Shown: positions 56,474 to 63,786 of the stretch, piece after piece
Position numbering within the stretch: the first letter of the stretch is position 1
How the letters are laid out: each line of letters starts with the position of its first letter
Assembly (NCBI GenBank): GCA_965262705.1
Contig: OZ253556.1
Span: 1,426,001 to 1,490,000, forward strand
From: UJ101 sp965262705
GTDB taxonomy: Bacteria > Bacteroidota > Bacteroidia > Flavobacteriales > UJ101
Direction: 5' to 3'
DNA length: 64,000 nucleotides
The notes under the pieces: generated by a model
The model's input: the letters and a program-made list of their open reading frames with translations, nothing else
Told to the model about the DNA's origin: nothing
The model's database searches: none
Program-made: the position numbers and the translations under genes

Positions 56474-56481
56474 CAAATATA
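56474..56481 (-). promoter_or_regulatory. -7 promoter box for pabB, leaderless start likely
   Basis: TATATTTG on the minus strand, four bases before the ATG at 56469. Transcription would begin at or next to the start codon. Confidence 0.55.
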
Positions 56482-56697
56482 ATCGGTTTCTAACTTCTCT
56501 TGCAAAAAACGTTTGGGAAAATACAGCGAAGAATCTAAAGAGAATAAACGGCAAACGAAAAGAGGCGATAGGCTTTTGCTATCTACTGGCGCTCAACTGC
56601 CAATTTATATTTCTACAAAGGAATCCCTCATTTTTAAGAACTCTTACTATTTTTTTAGACATTATTTTTTTATTTTGATATATATAATAAAAAAAAT

Positions 56698-56769
56698 TAA
56701 TATATATTATAACTTTATTTAATATAGATCATAAGTATTTTTAATATATATTAAATGATCTTATCTTTG
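56698..56769 (+). promoter_or_regulatory. HU-like gene promoter with two AT palindromes
   Basis: TTAATATATATTA occurs at 56697-56709 and, as part of the perfect 16-base palindrome TTTAATATATATTAAA, at 56740-56755 (44 bases apart). A -7 box TATCTTTG follows at 56762-56769. The second palindrome covers the -33 region, as an operator would. The 56482-56690 gap before it shows no convincing gene. Confidence 0.5.
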
Positions 56770-56827
56770 CTTTTTAAACAAGCAAAAAACAAGAGCATTA
56801 TTTAATTATCATTTGACACGTATATAA

Positions 56828-57220
56828 ATGGCAATAGAATATAAAGCGGTAAAAATGAATTCGCCTTTAAAAAAGCAAGGTCGAAAGCAGCAGTATTATC
56901 CAAGAGTTGCGAACAGACAAAAGAAGAATTTAAAAGATATTGCCAATAGAATAGCGGGATCCTCTGCTTTTAGTACTGGGGATATAGTTGGAATTTTAGA
57001 AGCCTTTACCACACAAATTCCTTATTTATTGATGGATAATTGTAGTGTAACGTTAGGTGAGTTAGGCACCTTTTCACTGCATGCCAGCGGCGAAGGAGTA
57101 GATACCCCTGAAGCGGTTAACGCATCAAAAATAAAAGCGGTAAGGATGGCTTTTCGCCCGAGTGCAAGAGTAAAAAAGGAATTGAAAGGAGCTCGTTTTA
57201 AGAAAATAAAAAAAGCATAA
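56828..57220 (+). CDS. HU-family DNA-binding protein (HU-HIG type)
   Basis: 130 residues: a basic N-terminal extension (MAIEYKAVKMNSPLKKQGRK) and an HU/IHF-like fold (VGILEAFTTQIPYLLMD, VTLGELGTFSLHASGEG, VRMAFRPSARVKKEL) with a Lys-rich tail. The form with N-terminal strand YKAVKMNSPLKK is characteristic of Bacteroidota 'histone-like' proteins. It should bind DNA without strong sequence preference and shape the nucleoid. It has its own promoter in an extremely AT-rich region. Confidence 0.9.
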   Translation: MAIEYKAVKMNSPLKKQGRKQQYYPRVANRQKKNLKDIANRIAGSSAFSTGDIVGILEAFTTQIPYLLMDNCSVTLGELGTFSLHASGEGVDTPEAVNASKIKAVRMAFRPSARVKKELKGARFKKIKKA

Positions 57221-57223
57221 ACA

Positions 57224-57258
57224 GGAAACCGTAAGGGGTCAGGTTTCTTACAGTAATC
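57224..57258 (+). terminator. Weak hairpin between convergent HU-like and pyrD genes
   Basis: GAAACC and GGTTTC, separated by 11 bases, could pair in the 76-base convergent gap. The T-run after it is poor, so terminator function is doubtful. Confidence 0.3.
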
Positions 57259-57296
57259 CTACATAGAATTTGACAGCTTAGCAGAACGTATTTTCC

Positions 57297-58232
57297 TTAC
57301 AACGCTTTTAACTTTCCTTTAAAATCTTCAAGCCTTGTATAGCCTTTTTGATTCATTAATTCTTTTAGTTCTGCTAAAATCCTTGCTGAGCAACTCATGA
57401 TCTCTTCTTTCATTAGCTGCGTCCCGATTTGTACGGCTGAGGCGCCGCATAGAATATGCTCAAAGACATCTGCCCCTGTTTTAATACCACCACAACCGAT
57501 AATTTGAATATCTTCTCGGAGCAAAGTGTAAAACCGACGAACATTTGCAAGTGCGGTAGGCTTAACATAGTCCCCTCCCATTCCGCCAAACCCTTTTTTA
57601 GGTTTAATAACCACTGATTCCGTTTCAAAATTTATAAACAATCCATTGCCTATGCTATTGATACAAGTAACGAATTTGAGTGGAAACCGATTAAGAATAT
57701 CTGCCATTTGCTCAAAGTGGATAAAGTCAAAATAAGGAGGAAGTTTAACCCCCAAAGAATTAGGATAGCAATTGAACGCCTGCTCTAACACCCGAAGCGT
57801 TTGCTCAAAATCATAAGCCGTTTGCGGTTTTCCCGGAACATTTGGGCAAGATAGGTTGAGTTCTACGAGATATGAAAAATCAGCCTGTCGGATTTTTTTT
57901 AGCATGGTTATGTTTTCTTCAAGCGTTAGCCCGGCAATGGATAAAAAAAAGGGTTTATCTGTCGTTAAATGATGCTTTTTATAATAATCCAAATAAAAAT
58001 CAATGCCAAAATTAGGAAGCCCCATCGAGTTTATGCTTCCCATAGGAAGGTCTATATAGCGCGGAGCGGGATTTCCTTCACGTGGATGAGCCGTTGCGCT
58101 CTTTGAAACAAAAGCTCCGAGAACGCTTGTTCTTAAAATATCTAGTTCTTCAGCCGAAGTACAACGAGGCCCCGAAGCATTCGCTATCGGATTCTTCCAC
58201 TTAAATTTGCCGATTTTTGTTGATAAGTTCAT
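57297..58232 (-). CDS. pyrD: Dihydroorotate dehydrogenase, class 1A (fumarate-type)
   Basis: The start at 58232 (MNLSTKIGKFKWKNP) gives 311 residues, the same length as Lactococcus PyrDA. The active base is Cys129 in LNLSCPNVPGKPQ, and Lys44 lies in VSKSAT; a Cys base and this motif mark class 1A, the soluble fumarate-using enzymes, rather than the membrane class 2 with Ser. No PyrK partner is near, so class 1B is less likely. It is divergent from the UMP-synthase gene with a 66-base shared promoter region. Class 1A enzymes are also those of yeast and trypanosomes. Confidence 0.92.
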   Translation of the reverse strand: MNLSTKIGKFKWKNPIANASGPRCTSAEELDILRTSVLGAFVSKSATAHPREGNPAPRYIDLPMGSINSMGLPNFGIDFYLDYYKKHHLTTDKPFFLSIAGLTLEENITMLKKIRQADFSYLVELNLSCPNVPGKPQTAYDFEQTLRVLEQAFNCYPNSLGVKLPPYFDFIHFEQMADILNRFPLKFVTCINSIGNGLFINFETESVVIKPKKGFGGMGGDYVKPTALANVRRFYTLLREDIQIIGCGGIKTGADVFEHILCGASAVQIGTQLMKEEIMSCSARILAELKELMNQKGYTRLEDFKGKLKAL

Positions 58233-58273
58233 TGTTTTTATAAGAATAATTTGAATGTAAAAGTAATATAAAT

Positions 58274-58281
58274 TACCTTTG
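58274..58281 (+). promoter_or_regulatory. -7 promoter box for the OPRT-ODC gene
   Basis: TACCTTTG matches TAnnTTTG, 17 bases before ATG 58299. Confidence 0.5.
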
Positions 58282-58298
58282 TCCAAACCCAATTATGG

Positions 58299-59663
58299 AT
58301 GAACCTAAAAGAAAAATTTTTACTCAATATCTTTAAATTAGGAATTATTAAATTTGGTAATTTTACCTTAAAAAGCGGGATAGTCTCCCCATTTTATATC
58401 GATCTTCGCCCCATTGCTTCACGTCCGGACCTGCTAAAACACCTGGCACATTTGATGATGGACATTACGCAAGAAGACGAATTTAAAATTATTTGCGGCG
58501 TTCCTTATTCTGCCTTACCCATGGCAACATCAATGTCTTTATCCTATAATATTCCATTGATTATTAAACGAAAAGAAAACAAAGGATACGGGACTAAAAA
58601 ATTGATTGAGGGAATTTACAAAAAAGGAGAACATGTACTTTTAGTAGAGGATGTAATCACTTCGGGAAAAAGCCTAATAGAAACGATTGACGAGGTAGAA
58701 AATGAGGGTTTGGTCATTGAGAGTATGGTGGTGGTAATTGACCGTCAGCAAGGTGGAAGCAGGTTACTTAGAAAAAAAGGATATAAACTCCATACCCTAT
58801 TCACTATTGAAGAAGTGCTTGATATTTTAGAAAAACAAGAAAGTATAGGACAAGATACGGTTAATCAGGTTTTGGAATTTGTTCATCATCATCAGGATGT
58901 TCCTCATATTTCCTTCAAAAGAAAATCGTATGAAGAGAAATTGCTGAACGCGCAACATGAAAAAGCAAGCAGATTATTAAACATAGCGATAGAAAAAAAG
59001 TCTAATCTTATTTTTGCTGCCGATTTATCAAATGCCTCTTCTATACTAAAGTTAGCCGAAGAAATAGGCGCCCATATTTGTGCCTTAAAGTTACATGCTG
59101 ATATATTGGAAGACTTCTCTTATGATTTTATATCTTCTTTGAAAGCCATAGCAGAAAAGCATCAATTTTTACTTTTTGAGGATCGTAAATTTGCTGATAT
59201 TGGGCATACGCAACAATTACAGTTTGAAAAAGGTATTTATCAAATCTCAAGTTGGGCAGATTTAATTACTACTCATCTTATATCAGGTGAAAAATCGTTA
59301 GATGCTTTTGCCAATAGTAAGGTAGGTATTATCCCGATTATTGAGATGTCATCCGAAGGAGCGCTGACGAATAAAAATTATATAGACGCTGCCAAACGAA
59401 TGGCAATGAATTATCCGCAGATCATTGGAGGGGTAGCTCAAAGCAGGCTGCCGGAAGAACTGTTATTATTTACTCCGGGCGTAAATTTTGAAAAAGCGGC
59501 AGATAGTTTGGGACAGCAATATCATACCCCTGAAAAAGTATTTCATGATTACGAAACTGATTTTGTTATTGTGGGCCGGGGGATTTATAATGCAGAAACC
59601 CCGTCAGAGGCTGCGCAAAAGTACCGCCAAAAGGCTTGGGAGGCCTATGAGAAAACATTATAA
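58299..59663 (+). CDS. Bifunctional UMP synthase: orotate phosphoribosyltransferase - OMP decarboxylase
   Basis: 454 residues. About 1-205 is OPRT (PyrE): FTLKSGIVSPFYIDLR, ENKGYGTKKLIEG and the PRPP loop LLVEDVITSGKS near 112-123. About 225-454 is OMP decarboxylase (PyrF): ALKLHADIL, the catalytic LFEDRKFADIG near 292-302 (Asp-x-Lys-x2-Asp), and a phosphate-binding FVIVGRGIY end. It performs the last two steps of UMP synthesis. The OPRT-ODC order and the EDRKFADIG form match eukaryotic UMPS/URA3 rather than the usual short bacterial PyrF. It lies opposite class 1A pyrD, completing orotate-to-UMP synthesis. Confidence 0.93.
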   Translation: MNLKEKFLLNIFKLGIIKFGNFTLKSGIVSPFYIDLRPIASRPDLLKHLAHLMMDITQEDEFKIICGVPYSALPMATSMSLSYNIPLIIKRKENKGYGTKKLIEGIYKKGEHVLLVEDVITSGKSLIETIDEVENEGLVIESMVVVIDRQQGGSRLLRKKGYKLHTLFTIEEVLDILEKQESIGQDTVNQVLEFVHHHQDVPHISFKRKSYEEKLLNAQHEKASRLLNIAIEKKSNLIFAADLSNASSILKLAEEIGAHICALKLHADILEDFSYDFISSLKAIAEKHQFLLFEDRKFADIGHTQQLQFEKGIYQISSWADLITTHLISGEKSLDAFANSKVGIIPIIEMSSEGALTNKNYIDAAKRMAMNYPQIIGGVAQSRLPEELLLFTPGVNFEKAADSLGQQYHTPEKVFHDYETDFVIVGRGIYNAETPSEAAQKYRQKAWEAYEKTL

Positions 59664-59685
59664 TCCGAAAAAACTCCTAAGACCT

Positions 59686-59895
59686 GAGACCGTTGCAAAA
59701 AGCACGCTAACAAAAAAATGCTTGTATTGAGTTTGCCGAAATGCAACGCCCGATAAAATTAAATACCGGAGCAACCTTTTGGGTGTGGAGGATTTTAATT
59801 TTTTGAGATGGTTACTGAGCCTGTCGAAGTAAGGAAGCAGTTTGAAGTTAGATGTTTTCTTTTTCATACTTTTTTATATATTCTGCAACGGTCTC
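59686..59895. repeat. Full-length MITE-like repeat with REP insert, TSD AGACCT
   Basis: From GAGACCGTTGCAAAAAGCAC to ATTCTGCAACGGTCTC, flanked by AGACCT (59680-59685 and 59896-59901). It carries GGTTACTGAGCCTGTCGAAG. It lies in opposite orientation to most copies. A further end fragment follows at 59930-59950. Confidence 0.92.
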
Positions 59896-59969
59896 AGACC
59901 TTTTAAATCGCAATGCCTTGTAGTTGATAAAGTGTTTTTTGCAACGGTCTTTTTTTGCAAAACGCGCTA

Positions 59970-60497
59970 TCATTTAAGCCGGGTTTTATTTTTTATTCTC
60001 CCTTCAAATTCTTCCCAACTTCTTGAAAATTCATGGTTTATAAATGCCTCTTTCAATCCTGTAATTTGCTTGAGTCTAAGAACCTCCTCCAATTCCATAC
60101 CGAGATGCTTAGAAATTTCAGAATCACTCCAACCTCCACGAATGAGCATTAGTACTATATCGCTCATGCCTTTTATGCTGTGCGTTCCTCTTGCTCTATT
60201 GTGTCTTATAGTTGAAGCCATCCGATTATTAATATCTTTATCAATAACCACAATGGGGATTTTCTTTAATTTAAAATATTCTCGCGCGCATCGGTAACGA
60301 TGAAAGCCATCTACAATGATATATTTTTCTCCATCATAATACGTTACGATAGGCTGTGTATAGCCGTCCTCTTCTATAGAAAGTTTTAAAAGTTTCATCT
60401 CAGGGGGAGCTACTGTGTTTGGATTATAATCGTTCGCTACGACTTTTTCTATATCCACCATTTTTACATTTAATACCGGGAATTTAATTCGCTTCAT
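59970..60497 (-). CDS. ParB/sulfiredoxin-like domain protein, IbrB-like
   Basis: 175 residues: a ParB-N-like fold with the IVDGFHRYRCARE phosphate/nucleotide-binding segment (compare GERR of ParB) in the first 90 residues, IRHNRARGTHSIKGMSDIV, then a helix-turn-helix-like stretch (SDSEISKHLGMELEEVLRLK). Its ATG directly follows the TAA of the IbrA-like gene, so the two are translated together. Such pairs occur on phages and islands; E. coli IbrB was described as a regulator. It may be an enzyme acting on nucleic acid or nucleotide rather than a partition protein; there is no ParA here. Confidence 0.75.
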   Translation of the reverse strand: MKRIKFPVLNVKMVDIEKVVANDYNPNTVAPPEMKLLKLSIEEDGYTQPIVTYYDGEKYIIVDGFHRYRCAREYFKLKKIPIVVIDKDINNRMASTIRHNRARGTHSIKGMSDIVLMLIRGGWSDSEISKHLGMELEEVLRLKQITGLKEAFINHEFSRSWEEFEGRIKNKTRLK

Positions 60498-61778
60498 TTA
60501 ACAGTTTTTCGCTAATCTCATCATGGTTTTCGTACGTGCTGTTACATCCAAAAGTTTGCCCCAGCGCACTTTTAGCTTTTTATAGTCTATTTTATCTTGT
60601 TTTGTAATTCCATAATTGCAACCTGTTAAGACAAAATCGTTTTTTTCTATACATTTGGCTATTCTTTTCCATTGAATCCAACGGCCATTGTCCCGAAAAT
60701 ACTTTTCCCTCACTTCTTTTTTACTTATTTCTTCAGGTATTTCATCCAAAAATAGTATCCGTCCTTCCTTTAAATAGTGATCAAAATAAATCCGAATTTT
60801 TCGATAATAATGAAACATCAGGTCTTGGTCGTATAATCCTAAACTTTCAAGCAAAAAAACAGTGTATTGCTGATAGGTCATGTAACGGGGTTTACAGGTT
60901 CCATTGTGCCCCAGCAGAGAAGTTTTACTATATAGGTTACCAAAATTAGCCCCGCTTACACGATTGACCACTTTGTGCCAGGTTTCCGGTTCCACGATTG
61001 ACCATTGAGAAAGTCCTTGAATTTGCCGTAGCCCAAAAGGTTGTGCTATGCGGGCTTTATGTATAGATATTCCGTTCTTATAAAGTAACTCATATACTTG
61101 ATTATACATCAAATCAAATTTTGATACCGCTACCCAAATATCTTCTGTAAGCCAGTCATATATAGGATAAAAGTTATATAGCCCGTTGTCAACCCGTGTG
61201 CTGTAATTAATCTTTTTGTATTTATTCTCTCCAAAAGCAACTGCTCTAAATCTGTGCATTGATTCGTTAGCCCTTATACCTATCAAATTTGCCACTTTAT
61301 CTGCCTTGTTTTCTTTCTTATACCATACAGAGAACATTTTAAATAACCCTCTCAAAAACAGATCCTTATGATATAATGGCCCAAAAGGATGATTTCCTTC
61401 TTTGAGGGCGTCTTTCGGTAATGGGCGTACCCATTTATTTTCAAATTCTCTATTCCAAGGATACCAAAATCGCTCGAAAACACTTGATGCATTATGGGCT
61501 TTAAAGGGCAATGCAATATTATAAAAGCGGTTGATGTTAGATAATTTTTTTAACTCATATATATGATCAATCGTAGCTTTATATTGTGCTTCATAGTCAA
61601 CGAACATTACATCAAACTTTCGCCTTCTTTTTTGGGCAATATTATTAGTAAGCTGCACTAACACGCTGCTATCTTTACCCGCCGAAACAGAAACGTAAAT
61701 ATGTTTAAATTCATTGAATATAAAATTTATTCTTTCCGTAAAAGCCTCATAAACATCTTTATCAAGATACTTTTTCAT
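60498..61778 (-). CDS. PAPS-reductase-family PP-loop protein, IbrA-like
   Basis: 426 residues. The N-terminal third is a PP-loop ATP pyrophosphatase fold of the PAPS reductase family (VSVSAGKDSSVLVQL near 30-44, FVDYEAQYKATIDHI); LIGIRANES and INYSTRVDNGLYNFYPIYDWL follow. The C-terminal half resembles the extension of IbrA-type proteins. It activates a substrate with ATP; by analogy with DndC, which uses the same fold in DNA phosphorothioation, the substrate may be a nucleic acid, but no Dnd/Ssp partner is present. Conserved Cys are not clustered as in assimilatory CysH. It is the first gene of a two-gene unit. Confidence 0.75.
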   Translation of the reverse strand: MKKYLDKDVYEAFTERINFIFNEFKHIYVSVSAGKDSSVLVQLTNNIAQKRRRKFDVMFVDYEAQYKATIDHIYELKKLSNINRFYNIALPFKAHNASSVFERFWYPWNREFENKWVRPLPKDALKEGNHPFGPLYHKDLFLRGLFKMFSVWYKKENKADKVANLIGIRANESMHRFRAVAFGENKYKKINYSTRVDNGLYNFYPIYDWLTEDIWVAVSKFDLMYNQVYELLYKNGISIHKARIAQPFGLRQIQGLSQWSIVEPETWHKVVNRVSGANFGNLYSKTSLLGHNGTCKPRYMTYQQYTVFLLESLGLYDQDLMFHYYRKIRIYFDHYLKEGRILFLDEIPEEISKKEVREKYFRDNGRWIQWKRIAKCIEKNDFVLTGCNYGITKQDKIDYKKLKVRWGKLLDVTARTKTMMRLAKNC

Positions 61779-61820
61779 ATAATATTAGCTGTTTTAGCCC
61801 TTATTTTCTTTTGACATTTA

Positions 61821-62019
61821 GAAGTCTTTGCAAAGCATATAAAAAGGCATGAAAATGAAGATATTTACCTTAAAACCGCTTCCTTACTTCGACAACCATC
61901 TAAAAAAATTAAACTCTTCATAACCAAAAGGCTGCTCCGGTCTTTAATTTTTATCGGTCTTTACATTTTATTAGCTCACGCTGACTTGCAACTGATAGAG
62001 TGCTTTTTGCAACGGTCTC
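61821..62019. repeat. MITE-like repeat copy with REP remnant, diverged left end
   Basis: Left end GAAGTCTTTGCAAAGCATAT is diverged; it has TTACTTCGACAACC, AACCAAAAGGCTGCTCCGG, TTTAATTTTTATCGG, an inserted CACGCTGACTTGCAACTG module and an intact right end GCTTTTTGCAACGGTCTC. Confidence 0.8.
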
Positions 62020-62345
62020 AATTCAGTTAATTAAATCTTTAACTAAAGGCAAATTAATATTTTTCTATCAAACGATTTTTTAGAAGACTGCTAGAAGTTT
62101 TTTATGATTTTAAATATTTTATTTATTTAATTATACATTAAATTAATTTTATATAATTTTATTTATAAAAAATGTATGATTCAAAATAAACAACAAATTT
62201 CATTAAATCAATAAAGAATTAAATTTTACAAAACATTCTGATAAACAACACAATAGGAAAGAAAAATACAATTATTATAATAATATCTTATTGCTAACTT
62301 TTTTTCATTATCTAAATCTATTTTCATTGTTTTGATACCTTTATT
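62020..62345. other. Extremely AT-rich gap without recognised gene
   Basis: Long runs of A and T with only scattered G or C (for example around 62100-62175). No ORF, RNA gene, iteron or clear hairpin was recognised. Confidence 0.5.
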
Positions 62346-62412
62346 TCGCGCTTACTTGCAGTTGTAGAATACACTAAAAAGTATTAAAATTAAAATACTT
62401 TTTGCAAAGGGT
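62346..62412. repeat. MITE-like repeat fragment
   Basis: GCGCTTACTTGCAGTTGTAG, ATACACTAAAAAGTATTAAA and TACTTTTTGCAAAGG. Confidence 0.5.
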
Positions 62413-62437
62413 TCAAAGAATAAGTTGAGCTAATGCG

Positions 62438-62805
62438 TTAGATTTTTTTATTCAAATTATTAACGAGTTCATCATACTCATAACTGGTTATTTCAAAAGG
62501 ATTGCTATCAAGGTCTTTAAAATAAATAGACCATGATAGTTTATGATCAACAACTGTAAAAGGAATGGAGTTGCTTTCTAGATGAGGTTTCCAGGCTATA
62601 AAATTTTTGCTATCTGCACCAAAAGCTATGCTTGCTTTTTGAGAAGATTTTGATTCAAATAATGCTCAGCGAATACAATCATTGCATATAAACAAAGGTC
62701 CTTCATCTACATTCCATACTTCAAAATCGATTATTCTTGTAAAGCCAAGGGTTTCTGCATACCATTTTTCAGCAGTATTTTTATCCGAAACATAAATGTG
62801 TATAT
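62438..62805 (-). pseudogene. VOC-family (glyoxalase/bleomycin-resistance-like) protein, 5'-truncated and with in-frame stop
   Basis: Read on the minus strand: YIHIYVSDKNTAEKWYAETL, GFTRIIDFEVWNVDEG, then CIR-stop-ALFESKS (TGA at 62666-62668) and on to SWSIYFKDLDSNPFEITSYE, ending at the TAA 62438-62440. The opening strand-helix and the C-terminal DPDGN-like motif (DLDSNPFEI) are those of VOC proteins. The true N-terminus is missing: the frame runs upstream into the end of the IS5-type element (PLQRS from its terminal repeat). Two lesions make it a pseudogene. Confidence 0.75.
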
Positions 62806-63113
62806 AAGACCGTTGCAAGGGAATGAAAGATAGTAGATATAAAAGAAGTGATACTTCGACTACGCTCAGCAAGCATACTAAGCGGTTATTTTATCTAAAA
62901 GGATAGTATATTTATGGCATGAAAATATATCATCATCCTACTTTAGCCGATAGTATTTGTGATTTACGCACAAGAAAGATAAAAAAGGCTTTTTTTACTC
63001 AGTTAAACCGTTTGTTAGACTGGGAAAAAATAAGTAAAATAATAGATGACCCTTATAATAAGGTGAAAAGTGCGACAGGCAGTCCGAGTGATGATGGGTT
63101 ATTTAGGTTGCTG

Positions 63114-63137
63114 AGTACTTCGACTAGACTCAGTAAC
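63114..63137. repeat. REP-like insertion in the IS5 transposase (first)
   Basis: AGTACTTCGACTAGACTCAG followed by TAACC, breaking the frame after DDGLFRLL. It matches the short insert seen in several MITE copies. Confidence 0.65.
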
Positions 63138-63762
63138 CATTGGTCGAAGTATTATTCAAGATGTGTTTATTACAAACCGGGTATGGATTAAGCGATTATG
63201 AAGAGGAAGATAGGATAAATGACAGTCTTTCGTTCAGTTATTTTTGTGGTTTACCCCTAGCGCAATCCTCGCCTGATATAGTACTTTGAGTAGATAAGGA
63301 GCGATAGTAGAGGCTAGTGTAATAGAGACGCCCTTAAAACCGAAAGGCAAGGTTAGTTATAAGGTTACAGCGGATAGCGGAGAGCAAAAAGAGGCGTGCG
63401 TAAAAAAAGATTATAAGGCTAGTGTAGGTAAACAAGCCGCCTGGTTAAAAAAGCGAGGTAAGTATTATTATGGGGATAAAAAGCATTATGTTCCCGATGA
63501 AGAAGGTCTGGTACTTGGAGTAGTAAGCACGAAAGCAAGTGTAAACGAGGGGAGCAATTTACAGGAGGTTTTAGCGTCTGCAGACTTACCGGAGGGGATT
63601 CCCTTAAAAGGGGATAAGGGCTATGAATCAGAGAGAAATGCGAGTTTGTTAAACAAGAGAAAGTTGAAGAATCATATACTGAAGAAAGCGAAAAGGGAAA
63701 GCCATTAACGGATTTTGAGAAGAAGTTCAATAAACGAATAGAGGAAACAAGCTTTAAAGAGG

Positions 63763-63786
63763 TTACTGAGTTTATCGAAGTATAGA
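63763..63786. repeat. REP-like insertion in the IS5 transposase (second)
   Basis: GTTACTGAGTTTATCGAAGT followed by ATAG, in inverse orientation to the first, just before RTFGSIKRWF. It removes the spacing and probably the residues around the third catalytic acid. Confidence 0.6.

Noticed and set aside
56513..56722. A small membrane-protein gene upstream of the HU-like gene
   Set aside because: No promoter, low-complexity Ile/Tyr/Phe-rich end from AT-rich DNA, and it lies in the promoter region of pabB.
60498..61778. Assimilatory PAPS reductase (CysH)
   Set aside because: The protein is nearly twice as long, has the IbrA-type extension and is paired with a ParB-like gene rather than sulfate-assimilation genes.
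62020..62345. Replication origin or partition site in the AT-rich gap
   Set aside because: No DnaA boxes, iterons, dnaA/dnaN or parA were seen; the ParB-like gene nearby is of the IbrB type.
62666..62668. TGA as a selenocysteine or recoded codon in the VOC gene
   Set aside because: No SECIS-like hairpin follows, the position is not a known Sec site in VOC proteins, and the gene is also truncated at its 5' end, so decay explains it better.
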